NCBI GenBank assembly: GCA_002189035.1
Contig: NEEC01000008.1
Span: 1,116,001 to 1,180,000 of the forward strand
Length of the DNA: 64,000 nucleotides
DNA from: Utricularia gibba
Lineage: Eukaryota; Streptophyta; Magnoliopsida; Lamiales; Lentibulariaceae
Reading direction: 5' to 3'
The position numbers and the translations under genes were made by a program. The notes beneath the pieces are model-generated. The model was not told the DNA's origin, searched no databases, and saw only the letters and a list, made by a program, of their open reading frames with translations. Positions 51,346 to 62,358 of the stretch are shown here, one piece after another; within the stretch, counting starts at the first letter, position 1, and each line of letters starts with the position of its first letter.

Positions 51346-53070
51346 TCAAGCTTGACTCTCCAAATCCTTGGCTCCGATGAACGTGCCGTGGAAACCGTAG
51401 GGCACTCTCGATGGGAGAATAATGGCGGCCTCCCTATTCAGTGTGACGGCGTTAACGATTTCCAGCTCCGATTTCCCCGACTTCTCATCATGCACGTACG
51501 CCAGAACGTATCCCGTTTCCTCATCTTCTCCGGTGGGGTGAAACAGTGGCTCACCGCCGTACTTATCCTCGCCGTACAAATACTTATGTACTTCTCCGGT
51601 GAAGAGGTCCACTTTTGCGAAGCCAGAAACTTTGGGCCACGGCTCCGCGATCGCTAAGTAGGCGTATCGTGTTTTTCTCCCAAGGAGATTACGATTCACC
51701 ATTCCGGCTTCGAGATTCACCTGATCCTGCTCCGACATTATGGGTCTTCTTGTCGATTCCCCTGTTTTTAAATTCAGTCTGATCTCCGACAAAACGCTCT
51801 TCAGTTTCTCTTCGTGCTCGTTGAAAATGGAGTCCGGGGGAGACATGCAGGACCCGATTACTACAATTTCATCTGTCTCAGGCTCCTCCCAGGCGTTCCA
51901 GAGATGGAAACAGAAGCAATTTGGGACATTGACCCATTTTATGGAGTCTCCGTTTTCGGAGTACTTATCCAGCACACCGAATCTCGATTCCTTCTTCTTG
52001 TCGTAGATTACGGGGGATCCTCCTCTGAGCATTTCAGACATTTTGAAAACCACTTGCTGATCTGGGATTATCACGAACTTCTCTGTAATGGCGAAATCGT
52101 GCATCATTGTGGGTTCAGAGACAGGGATTTCGACGTCCTGCGATTTCTCCCCTGTTTTCGAGAACCGAAAGTATTTCAGGTACGGTTTACGAACCACGTC
52201 GTAGCTCAAAGCGAAGAGTTCGCCGGAAACGGGGTCGAGTTTCGGATGAGCGATCATGGTGTCCTTAAGCTGGCTGTTGAAACTGTAGCTCCCCACGGTT
52301 TTCAAATCGCCGTCGCTGGTAACACGGACGTGGTAAGGTAAATCGTCTTCGGACATGGCGAGTAACCGGCGATTAAAGTAAACTAAGCCGGCGTTGGCGA
52401 CTCCGGCGCCACGAGTGTGATCGATGAGCTTGAAAAGACCGCGAGCGAAGTAAAGGAGCAACCTTGCGATCCCGGAGTGGCCGTGAAGTTCGCCGATAGC
52501 TTTAGGAAAAATTGGCTTCCCCCAGGCCCGTTCTTGTAGGAATCTGCTGGTTTCAGTGAATCTGGAGGCGTAGGATGCGGACCCGTTTTCGAATTTCACG
52601 GCATGGATCATGCCGTCGCCGTCGAAAAAGTGGTGGCCAGCGACAGGGGCGTGCAGGGGATTAGCTCCGTTTCTGACGTACACCCCTTGTATGGAATCCG
52701 GAATCTTCCCAATCACTGGCAAAGAGCCTTTCACGGGGTGCTCCGGCACCGGAGCAAAGTTTCCGGCGATTTGGACTGACGGGTCCGCCGTTTTAGGCAA
52801 AGCGCGCTCCAGCTCCCGAGCGTTGATCTCAGATTCAATGGCGTCCAGAGCAATCGCCGCGGCCTTTTGTAGAATATTCCATTGGGTCACAATGTTTTTC
52901 CCACCCCGCGGCGACTCAATCTCCGGCGGCCGGACCACCGCCGGGGCATGAAGCGTTTGAGCTCGAAGAGCACACTGAACGGTGTTAGGCGCCCGCTTCC
53001 GTGACACTGAAGACTTCCGGTATCCCGAAGAAGAACAAAAAGCAGGTTTAAGAAGTGATGTGGAGGCCAT
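51346..53070 (-). CDS. NCED3: 9-cis-epoxycarotenoid dioxygenase (NCED)
   Basis: Intronless, 574 aa. Cleaves 9-cis-violaxanthin/neoxanthin to xanthoxin, the committed step of abscisic acid synthesis in plastids. The N-terminus is a Ser/Arg-rich transit peptide with an amphipathic stretch ([20 protein letters not shown]). Fe-binding histidines are in [24 protein letters not shown] and YGFHGTF. Other signatures: [44 protein letters not shown] and [15 protein letters not shown]. The frame extends nine codons upstream only from a TTG; the first ATG is 53070. By eye it belongs to the NCED1/3/5 clade rather than NCED6/9. Promoter G-boxes and a TATA box agree with stress/ABA induction. Confidence 0.94.
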   Translation of the reverse strand: MASTSLLKPAFCSSSGYRKSSVSRKRAPNTVQCALRAQTLHAPAVVRPPEIESPRGGKNIVTQWNILQKAAAIALDAIESEINARELERALPKTADPSVQIAGNFAPVPEHPVKGSLPVIGKIPDSIQGVYVRNGANPLHAPVAGHHFFDGDGMIHAVKFENGSASYASRFTETSRFLQERAWGKPIFPKAIGELHGHSGIARLLLYFARGLFKLIDHTRGAGVANAGLVYFNRRLLAMSEDDLPYHVRVTSDGDLKTVGSYSFNSQLKDTMIAHPKLDPVSGELFALSYDVVRKPYLKYFRFSKTGEKSQDVEIPVSEPTMMHDFAITEKFVIIPDQQVVFKMSEMLRGGSPVIYDKKKESRFGVLDKYSENGDSIKWVNVPNCFCFHLWNAWEEPETDEIVVIGSCMSPPDSIFNEHEEKLKSVLSEIRLNLKTGESTRRPIMSEQDQVNLEAGMVNRNLLGRKTRYAYLAIAEPWPKVSGFAKVDLFTGEVHKYLYGEDKYGGEPLFHPTGEDEETGYVLAYVHDEKSGKSELEIVNAVTLNREAAIILPSRVPYGFHGTFIGAKDLESQA

Positions 53071-53129
53071 TGCTGCCTGCTGGTCGTCTTTTCCCAATTG
53101 AGCGTCTGGTTAAGGCGGTGACCGCCAAG

Positions 53130-53138
53130 TATATATAA
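53130..53138 (-). promoter_or_regulatory. TATA box of NCED
   Basis: TTATATATA on the minus strand, 60 bp upstream of the ATG, embedded in GC-richer sequence. Confidence 0.6.
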
Positions 53139-53288
53139 GCGGGGGATAGAGGTGAAAGGTGGGGTCCATCGTCCCAAACAGGGACCCACAAATGAAAAAA
53201 AAAACCGAAAATACAATATTCTAGACGTTTTGCATTGTAAAAAAAAATTAAAAAAGAAAATACAAGAGGAATTAAGCATCACATGAAG

Positions 53289-53296
53289 CCACGTGG
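53289..53296. promoter_or_regulatory. G-box / ABRE (proximal)
   Basis: CCACGTGG palindrome, about 220 bp upstream of the NCED ATG. ACGTG cores are bound by bZIP (ABF) and bHLH factors. Confidence 0.55.
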
Positions 53297-53569
53297 AATA
53301 TTCGTGAATAGTAATTAAATAATTAAATAATAATTGACCGTAGGCCCACAACCACTCTCGTAGGTGGCATCTACCCGAACATCAAGATTTGGTTAATATA
53401 AATAAATAAATAAATAAATAATACCTGAAAAGTGATACGAATAATGACCAGTAATTTGGTAAGCGGGTCGGTCACTCATCTTCTTGCGTGCCGACCGTTA
53501 AACCAGATTAGAGACCCCAATTTGAACGGTCAAACACCCGCGTAAACGTTGACCCCAGTGATAATACAC

Positions 53570-53575
53570 CACGTG
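53570..53575. promoter_or_regulatory. G-box / ABRE (distal)
   Basis: CACGTG within ACACCACGTGGAC, about 500 bp upstream of the NCED ATG. A TTGACC W-box-like motif (53549–53554) lies beside it. Confidence 0.5.
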
Positions 53576-56500
53576 GACACCGACTCCGTCATAATGGTAA
53601 CAATTTGTATGGCTAGTAATTTTTTATCAATATAATAATATTTATGAATATGGATATTCACTATTGTATGCTTAAATTATTAATATATTTGTAATATTAC
53701 ATCTGTTTATCAAAAATATTTCCGTAATTATCAAACATGAAGACCGTAGTTTGTGATGCAACATTAGCATAATTGCGGAGTATATTCCAATGTTTAGTCT
53801 CTCACAAACCGTACGAACAAAAAGTGGTACACTTTTCTCAGTCAAAATAGGATTACTTTTACAATCAACCCCAGTAACATGTATTCTATGAAAAGGGTGA
53901 TGTGTTGTAAGTTAAGATAACATTTTTAATCATAAAATAAAGTTTAACAAGAGCTATCGGTACCAGAAGTTTAAGTATTTATCTCAATGTACATTACGTC
54001 GTCGTATTGTGGACTGAAGTACTTTGACCAGTGACGTATGCAATTACGACATCTTCAAATAGTGCAATCCAACTGAGGCGGCGGCGGAGGAAAGGGGAGG
54101 ACGGCGGGGCGTGGTGGTCAAGTCCACACCTGCGCGTAGAGCTTTATCATCATCGGAAGTCTCCGGTGTACGGTCGCCTAACCATTCCAAACGTTTCAGT
54201 ATAAAAATAGACTCATACTTTATAGTACGTAAAATATAGTCAATTTTAAAATTATGAAACTTTTTTTGTAATATATTACAAAAATATATTATAAAGTTAA
54301 ATAAATTGATTATCACCAATGTATTTAGGGTGCATTTGGCTTCAAATCAAACAATAGGTGAATTGATTTACTTGATATTAGTGTGAGTTCAAAGATTTAG
54401 TGACCATATCTTATATTATTTATGAATAAGAAAGAAAATATATTTAAATAGAATGAACTTTTTAATCTTTTATAATATTTTTTTGTAGAAAAAAATATAA
54501 AAATATAATAATTAATTATTCAAAATGAATAATATTATATAAAAATAACGTGAATCATGACATTTGATATTAGAGTATAATAGGGTTTTATTTTTAAATG
54601 ATAGGTTTAGTTGAAAATTATTTAAACGTGATGAAATTTAAATATTTCACGAAATATTTTAAATTGATGGGATTCTTAAATCACATTTCCAATAAACAGT
54701 TTTCTAGAAATAATCATGCAGTTATTTCAAATATCCTTATTTGTTACAATTAGAATGTAATAAAGCCTACTACTGAAGTGTCCCTCCCTCCCTCCCTCCC
54801 TCTCACATTGATTGAGCAGCCATTCCTGGGGCTCTGTTTATGCAGCATCACAAAATGCGCCACATGCAATTTGTATTCATCTCTCGCGACACACTCCATG
54901 TCCATACGAGAATTTTATTATCCCACCATATTTCAGACATATCTTTATAATTGTATAATATAAATCAAATTAAGTTTAGGTAAATGGCATTTTTACCATT
55001 ATAATTGTATAACATATATTTATGTAAATATAAATAATTCAAATATAATGTGGATTAAATTATTTGAAGAGGCAATCAGTACTACGAGATGGTTTGGTTG
55101 TTGATAAGCAGTCAAGGGAATGGAAGTTGGTTGGGCTGGGGATGAGATTAAACAAGAGCAAGTTGGTGTATGGGCAAAGGCACAGTGGAACATGGGACTG
55201 GGTCCCCGCTGGGGGATCCTTCAACAATCAACCGACTTTCAACTGAAAAAAACTGCCAAAACGGCCGACACCCGCGGCACACAAGAGACAGCCTCAGCTG
55301 CCTTTGCTTATGCTCTCAACTCCCTGTCGGCTCCGCAATCCCCCAACCCAAACCCAAATCTGAATTGGGAATCGGTGGGCGATGCCTTATTATTATTGGG
55401 AGTATTATAACAAACAATATCACATAATTTAAAAAGTAAATAGTAAAGTATATAATAAATTATAATTTATATATAATTAATTGAAATTAATATTTTTAAA
55501 TGTGATATATGTTTTTGTGTATTTCAACTTCATAAAAATACTCCCCCGACTAATTGAATTTTTATTTTCATTATGATATCAAAGTATTTGTCTCATAGCA
55601 CGACTTGAATAGCCAAAATAAGTTTCATTCTAGTTTGAGTTTCGATTAAACAATAAAAAATAAAAAGATGTATTAGATTTATACAATAAAAATTAGATTG
55701 ATCTATGATTTGAATATTAACTACAATCATAAAAAAACAAAAAACAAGTCTTAGTTGAATAAAAAAACCAAATCTAACTTAAGGGTGAGTATTAAAATAA
55801 TTAATCTCATATCGAAAAATGAAAATATAATAATTAAGTATCTTTTATAATGTGATTTAAGTTTATTGTCTACTTAGACTTTATATTTGGTGTGCTCGCT
55901 TGATGTATCAGATTATGAATTTCAATAGTGAGCTGCTGGTGTGGGATTGATGAATGCAACATCTGTTATCAAGGCACATGGAGCGGGAGGCGTGGGACAC
56001 AGAGGTGAAGAGGATGCCTTAACAGGTGTTAATGGCGTGGGGACGGAGGATCGGTCTTGGTCCGAAGGTGTATGGATTGTGTAACGTGGTTGGGGAGGAT
56101 AGAGCTTTCATTTGGAAAGATGGATTCTGCAATGCGGCAATGGAGTTTGCTGAAATGCAGCAACATGAATCAGGTAACACTTTTAGTGGGGGAGGCGGAT
56201 CTGTGTGTGTGTTTGTGGCAGAGGGTCTTTCCATCTTCTGGTGTTTCTTGGGGACACAGCAGCAGCAGGAGCGGGACAAGGGAATTGTTCTGGTGAGAGC
56301 CATGCTGCAGCAGGTGCTTGTGTTAGGAGATCAGCTGGTCGTATCCCTGTCCCAGGCTTCACCTCACAACAAGACACAGGAACCCACCGAGTTCGTACCA
56401 GCCCAGGGACCACCACGATTGGGCCGAGAGGCCGGCCTATTATCATACCAAACTCCAGGCCTGTATCACTCCATGCCCGTTACAGTGTCAGCCCAAGAAC

Positions 56501-57198
56501 CATAGAATCCAGAGAGATGTTCGTTCCGATGCAGTTATTCCCGCTTACACCTCTCTTATCTAAGATAACGGCGCCGGAACCATTTTATTAGAATAAATAA
56601 TTTTGTATGGAGAAATAAAATTGAAATATTTAAATATATAAAAGATTGTAAATTATTAATAATAAATTAGATTTAATTTTTTTCAATATGAATTTTAATT
56701 TTACACATGCTAGTCTGTTTCATTGGATATTGAATTTTAACATTTAGGGATTATCCTATATGAATTCTTGTAATAAATTCTACTTATTTTAAAATGAGAA
56801 TTAACCCAGATTAATTCTCATTTCTTAAAGAAATAAAGAGAAGGATAACGTAATTCTCTTTTTTTTTTCAGTATAAGTAGAATTTATTTGATAAGAATTG
56901 CGTATAGAACATGTCCTTAGATTGTTCATTTTGTTACAAAAATCACTGCTGACCGTGCGATGCTCATGATGGATAAACGGGCACGGTGTCCGCCGTGGTA
57001 GTGAAGACGGCTAAGAGCGCCGCGTCGGAAAGAGCTCAGACGGCAAGCGGTCTAAAACCAGTCAACTTAAAAGGTAATCACCGTGCTTATTTGTCTTTAA
57101 GTATATTTACTTCAATAAACAAAATATCAATAAATTGAATGGTGATGAACAAGTGTATGGTACGGTACTACATACAGGGGAACTGGGGAAGAATGAAC
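53576..57198. other. long AT-rich spacer
   Basis: Mostly A/T-rich. A GC-rich islet (about 54070–54185, GGCGGCGGCGGAGG...) has an open minus frame but no recognised protein. A (TCCC)n run lies at 54779–54803. A GC-moderate segment (56020–56590) carries overlapping open frames on both strands (for example 56035–56505 plus); none resembles a family I know and a possible donor (CAG|GTAACA, 56174) breaks the longest. I assign no gene. Confidence 0.4.
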
Positions 57199-57642
57199 TC
57201 AAATCAACTCATCGTAGTAGCTCGGGAGGGCGTGAAATTCGGAGGAGAAGAAATCGGAAAAATCCGGTGCAAAAAACTCACTGCCGTCGGAGATGGATCC
57301 TTCCTTCATCTCCTCGATCGGCATCAGGAGCGAATTCATAGTAGTGGAACTCGGGCTATCTTCACGGGAAATCTCCGAGTAGGATACCTGGAGAGAATCG
57401 GAGTTGTGCGGAGAATCGACGGACTGGAAATCGATGAAATCGGAAGGATGGAGACGGGAATCGAAGCACTGAGAGACGTCGGAGTTTTTCCCGGTGAGAT
57501 GCTGAACGAGCGATCTGAAATTGGAGGCGCTGGTTCTGACCTTCATCGGACTAGAGATGTAGACGACTTTGAGCGGATCCTTGGATCTGGAGCTTTTGGC
57601 GGTGGACTTGCTCTTGCTTGATCGCAAACTTCGGCTCTCCAT
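57199..57642 (-). CDS. VQ-motif protein, sigma-factor-binding protein (SIB1/SIB2) like
   Basis: Intronless, 147 aa. The N-terminus is Ser/Lys/Arg-rich (SLRSSKSKSTAKSSRSK), fitting a dual plastid/nuclear signal. The core KVVYISSPMKVRTSASNFRS continues to the VQ motif FRSLVQHLTG (FxxxVQxLTG). The acidic, aromatic C-terminus contains DFSDFFSSEFHALPSYYDEL. SIB proteins bind plastid sigma factor SIG1 and nuclear WRKY33, and help regulate jasmonate/salicylate defence and plastid transcription. The TPM-K spacing before VQ matches SIB better than other VQ groups. TATATAAT at 57104+593 (57697–57704, minus) lies about 55 bp upstream of the ATG. Confidence 0.85.
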   Translation of the reverse strand: MESRSLRSSKSKSTAKSSRSKDPLKVVYISSPMKVRTSASNFRSLVQHLTGKNSDVSQCFDSRLHPSDFIDFQSVDSPHNSDSLQVSYSEISREDSPSSTTMNSLLMPIEEMKEGSISDGSEFFAPDFSDFFSSEFHALPSYYDELI

Positions 57643-57696
57643 TTCAGTTTCCCGTCAAGGTCAGTTGAGATGGAGAACGGGGATACATCAGGACGG

Positions 57697-57704
57697 ATTA
57701 TATA
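57697..57704 (-). promoter_or_regulatory. TATA box of the VQ gene
   Basis: TATATAAT on the minus strand, 55 bp upstream of the ATG at 57642. Confidence 0.55.
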
Positions 57705-59106
57705 CTCCAAGGGGGATAAGCTTCTGCGAAATGGGAACGAGGAAGATGACGAAGCTGGGAGGAAGGGGGGGAGATGGGAATGGATGATGGCTGGAAGGAC
57801 CCGCAAACAGCAGCCCTTCCTTGATAAACCGCACGTGCGCCGCCATGGCTGACTGGTATTCCTTTTTCCATAGTTTATTGGTGGCTGCTGTCGGATGAGG
57901 TTGAGTAATTCAAAATCGGATGGATTGGACGGCTGCACATGTTAATTCAAAGTATATAATTGATTATTACAATATATTTTTTAATATAGTATTTTGTATT
58001 ATAACATATGATAAGTGAAGTGATGTTCAGTTTCATCAGTCCAGTCACAATGTCCGGCGTGCCGACAAAAGAGGCTGGGAGTATGCCGGAGAAACCATAG
58101 CCTGACTGCATAAGCATTTCATCAAGGGATGGCTCTGAAAGTCGATTCTCCTTGTGCTTCGAACGCTGACTCAAGCAACACTTCAGAATTTGCATCCACA
58201 TTCGGGTAACTAAAATCCAGATATCAACTCTCTGAAGCTTTTCTACGTCAACTACGGCTGAAAACTGAAACCTCCGATACAGATCCAGGTGCGGACAACG
58301 AAACCACCTGCGTATAACCACGACTACCGTATTACCAAATCCAGCGGTGACCCATCTAGAATCGCTGAATTAGAGAAAGAGAAAGATGTTCAGCGGAGGC
58401 ACGAGATTCGCAAAGTGCAGCTTCCAAGAAGACGTTCCCGAAAACAAACCCTCTTCCAGAATCCCAAGAAACAGAAGACAGAGCTTTGCTGTAGCTTAGT
58501 CAGGAGTGAAGCAGCGCCGGGAAGCAAGAAGCCAGTGCCGTAAGCGATGGAAAAAGCACAAAAATGTGCCCACAGGGAAGCAGGCAGTTCCCCCATTGGA
58601 GAGAGAACTGCATCTGCAATGACAGGTGGCTAGACCTGAAATTCGACTTCCTCCGCTAGCCTTGACAAGCAGAAGAGTAGAATGCAGTTGCAATGAGCAA
58701 AAAACACGGAGAGTCCCCGATCAGTTCCATATTCTTCTTACCAAAAATAAAACCACCTCTCTGTACCTGATTGAACTAACCGGAAAAATTCCACCGCCGC
58801 AGCTATGATGATATTAATGCATGCTGCCCATGATAATTCCGGCAAAAAGACGTGAAATCCAGTAGATAATATCGAAAAAAAACAAATCAGAATTATGGCT
58901 ATGCGACGTAGTCCTTGTGTACTCATATTACCTGCTTAGCTTCGGTGTAGGTTTCGTCTTCTTCGTAATTGTGCACATCGTCTTTCGTCGGCGAGATATA
59001 GATATGCGGCTGCGGCGACGGCTGCGCGGAGGGGAGAGCGAGAAATGACGGTCACTGGAAACATTGACTGGCGAGGGGGGGTTTCACTTTTCAGCGGTTT
59101 TATCTT

Positions 59107-59171
59107 TGGGCCGAAATTATTCGGTTTTCAATGGACCGAGGCCCGTTGGGCTTTTTAAGAAGGCCCGTTGG
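59107..59171. promoter_or_regulatory. site II cluster upstream of ARPC2
   Basis: TGGGCC (59107–59112), AGGCCCGTTGGGC (59139–59151) and AGGCCCGTTGG (59161–59171) are clustered 320–385 bp upstream of the ARPC2 ATG. The repeated AGGCCCGTTGG core is notable. Confidence 0.5.
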
Positions 59172-59490
59172 AGAGGCGTGGTTAATCTCGATTCCGTTTC
59201 TTTGGAATCTCGGATTACTTCCTCTCCCTCTCGGCTGATTCTGTGTAATGTTTTGGAACTGAACTCCTGATTTAATCATTTTTCTGTTAAGAAGATGCAA
59301 AACTTGTAGGAAGATTTCATTCAAAACGATGAAATTGTGCTAATCTTGTTCTGCAGGTTGATTAGGCCCCTGTGCTCATTCCAGCTGTAGACGTCACTTC
59401 CGTTGATTTCTGTTCGTTTTCGGTATGAATGTTTGAGCTATCCGGTGGAATGCCATAAAACGTTTGGAGAATTGTAAATATTGGAGCTCC

Positions 59491-61852
59491 ATGATACTGT
59501 TTCAGTCGCATAACAGATACCTACTGCAAGTGTTGTCTACTAGGGTACAGAAGTAAGTGGTCATTTCGTTTTTTCGAGTCTTTTCACGCCTGCTTCTTTT
59601 TATCCTCATCTCCTATGTTGAACGAATATGCTGGCCACCTGATACTTAAGATTGCTTAGTTGCTGTGCGCCTTTATGTGTAACCTCACATGCAAGTAGAA
59701 ACAAGGTCTTACTCCAGTAAGGATCTAAACCACCTCTAGAAATCTTAGAAAAGGTCAATGATTTGTATTGTCATCGTGATCTGTCTGTATAGTTTTTTTA
59801 CTTTTAAGCATTGGGGGTGTTTGTCACATAGTAAACGTGTTACGGTTACATTTTTAGGCTCCAGCTGCTACAACCTTTTTGGATATGGTTGTTATGTGGT
59901 GTTGATTCTTTCTGTTTTGGTAATCTGTGTTTGTCAGTCTTGAAAAAGGAGCTGAAATAGACTGCCAGTGGATTGAGTTCGATGATGTTCGCTATCATAT
60001 TCAGGTGGTTGTAGTCTTGTTCTATCCATGTCAGAAATCTTCATTAAGAAAAACATTACTGTGGATCTGTTCTCTTATGCTGCATTTCTTTCAGGCAAAC
60101 GCAAAGAATGCCAATATTCTACTCCTATCCCTATCACTACCCTCACCCACTCGAGAAACTGCGTTTTTTGGCGGGCTTCCTCAAGGAGCTATAGAGGCAA
60201 TCAAAGCAGCATGTGGATCTGTCTTACAGATCCTTGATCCTCCAAGGGATGGTTTTAATCTCACAGTGAAACTGAATTTATCCAAGCTTCCTCCTGAAGA
60301 AGGTTCCGCGAGTTTCCTTTGAGTTAAAGAGTAGTTATCAATACGTGTGTGTTGGAAAAGAAATCTTTTTGATGCAGCTCATGTTTGTTGTGTTCTATTC
60401 TGTCTGCAAACACAGAGCTCAAGGAGGAACTTCTACTGAATATTGCTTCTATAAGGGAGGTTGTACAAGGTGCACCGGTGAGAGCTATTCTAAGACAATT
60501 TGTTTTGAGGACTGTGAGGTCCGATTCTGGCCAATTGCTTTCGCTTGCTCATCGGCCAAATGAGTATTTTTTTGTTATTCCCCAGGTAATTTATCCCAAC
60601 CTTTCTAAAGTTATGCATTTTCTGATTTGAAAGTATGCATCTCCCGTCCTTAATGAATGCTATTTTCTAATATCAGGTAGAAAAGGTTACCTTTGTTTTT
60701 CCCTTGCGATTCAGTGATCCTGTAGATGCCGCTTTGGCTACATGCTTCCTCCAGGTACCTCGATTGAGTTACAGAAATGAACGAAAATTATCCATTAAGG
60801 ATCCTGTAGTTATTTTGTGTTTTTTTTTAGTGTCATGCTGGATTGCTGCATTAGATATGTATTATGCAATACACTACTGATTTTTTCATTTAAAATATGC
60901 ATCTCCAATGAGTCTCCTACTGGTGCTTATTTCTGCTCTATTGTCTGTTTTTTAAGAGAGTTTTTGTTTAAGAATTCTTTCGCTCGATATGGTGAATTCA
61001 GGAATTCGTTGAAGCAAAGCGAGCTACTGGACTTAGCAGTGCCCCCTTGTCACTTATTCCTCTTCACCTCCAGAAGAAATGGAAGGAGCTTCTGATGAAT
61101 CGTTATCAGCAAATGCTGGATTTGTTAGCTTCGGTGCGTCCTTGATTTTCTACTGGGCATTTATAACCTTTTACCTTATGAAAACCAACCAACCTATCTG
61201 GCACCGGTGAACAGTAATTCTCCCTAAACACGTAGAAGGGAGAAAGCTAGACAGAACTGCTTGGTCCTTACTAACCTTCCCTTCCTATGTCAGGTATCAT
61301 GTTAAGGTGAGAATCTCTTGTTTCCCTCGATTGAAAGTGGTGATGGTATTCATGTGAAGAGGGTTTAAAATCGTATTAATACCATTTATCCTTGCAAAAC
61401 AGTGTTCAGGGGCTTTCATGCATACACGGATGCGGCGTCGTGTCGAATCTCTCATAGAGGTAAATCCTTCAGTACAATCCGGGGTATTGGCTATGTCGAT
61501 CTTCCTTACGTTTTCCACATATAAGCTTTTTGCATGACTATGAACAAAATGAGTTGTTCTCTGCCAAAAACCACAGCCAATGTTTCCAACGAGCTGCTTG
61601 CATTCAAGTAAACTTATGAATCTAACCTTTTCTGCGCCCCCAACTCCCTTCTGCTGCAGGCTCTAGACCGCGCCAAATCAGAGTCAGATGACGCCAACAG
61701 AGCCGCGCAGAACAGATCGTTCAAACGGCTGGTACGTTATAGCAGACCTCAGACAAATGCACAGCTTTTCCTTCCTAGGTCGTTTTTGATGGGTTGCAAC
61801 AACACATTTCCAGAGCACAAAGGATGGCCACAACAGCTTCAATTCAAGATAA
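59491..61852 (+). CDS. ARPC2A: actin-related protein 2/3 complex subunit 2 (ARPC2A/DIS2), frameshifted in exon 6
   Basis: Core ARP2/3 subunit that nucleates branched actin; loss distorts trichomes in Arabidopsis. Ten exons: 59491–59552, 59938–60004, 60095–60302, 60416–60585, 60677–60754, 61002–61133, 61215–61306, 61403–61459, 61660–61731, 61814–61852. Reading: MILFQSHNRYLLQVLSTRVQ; CQWIEFDDVRYHIQ; PQGAIEAIKAACGSVLQILD; RPNEYFFVIPQVEKVTFVFP; EFVEAKRATGLSSAP; then one frame over PPEEMEGASDESLSANAGFV; VILPKHVEGRKLDRTAWSLL; FMHTRMRRRVESLIE; end GHNSFNSR. Lengths add to 977 nt, exactly one base short of 978 (325 aa). The missing base lies at the C run 61042–61046. All splice sites look good, so a sequence error is as likely as a mutation. 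Confidence 0.9.
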
Positions 61853-62358
61853 GTTTCTGCTTGCCGATAACACTCCCGGTGGAATAACTGAAGCCACACA
61901 TCCGTAGCAGCATCACCACCGGAATATCAGTGCGAGCTGAAGCTACATCCCCGGCCGGTGGTGCGCTCCTCGCCTGACTAACCAGTTTGTGTACCCGGAA
62001 CAGCCCTCTTTCCTCTGTGGCATTAGCCCCTTTTGAAAGGTACCTACACTTTGTTCAGCACATGTTAGGAGATGACAATAGGGTTGTGTACAGCCGGCCA
62101 CTCATCACTCTACATTTTCTATTTATATTTTGGAACAAAAATTATGTTAAAATTGTTTATAAAATTTTTTTTTTAAATCATACAGCGCAATCACCAATAG
62201 ATAAAATAGGAATAACCAACAAATGATAAATAAATAGGATAAAAGGGGATATTGAAATAGACCGAATTCGGATGGTAAAGGGGTCGGGTCGAAGCGGTGA
62301 TCGGCCCAAAATTGTAAAGGCGGTGGAGTTCTGCTGTGAGGGCTTTCCTGGTTCCTCC
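61853..62358 (+). other. ARPC2 3' flank and VPS36 promoter
   Basis: Short AT-rich spacer, then a GGCCCA site II element at 62303–62308, about 55 bp before the VPS36 ATG. No other gene. Confidence 0.5.

Larger units (their letters stand above)
57643..59490. other. spacer with unassigned open frames and the ARPC2 promoter
   Basis: A plus frame near 58262–58543 (basic, with a short coiled-coil-like RIAELEKEKDVQRRHE) has no ATG and an in-frame stop just upstream. A minus segment near 58930–58990 reads SPTKDDVHNYEEDETYTEAK before a good donor (CAG|GTAATA) but lacks an ATG in frame. Neither matches a family I know, so they may be fragments of one unrecognised minus-strand or plus-strand gene, or chance. 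Confidence 0.3.

Noticed and set aside
51814-52341. 175-codon plus-strand open frame
   Set aside because: It lies antisense to the intronless NCED CDS and follows its codon periodicity; the encoded peptide resembles nothing.
53071-53097. Nine extra N-terminal NCED codons
   Set aside because: They begin at TTG, not ATG; the first ATG at 53070 opens a normal transit peptide.
56026-56591. Overlapping open frames on both strands
   Set aside because: Several frames are open at once because of moderate GC content; none matches a known family.
58289-58543. Basic coiled-coil-like plus-strand protein
   Set aside because: It starts at GTG, has an in-frame stop at about 58257, and lacks an upstream exon I could join.
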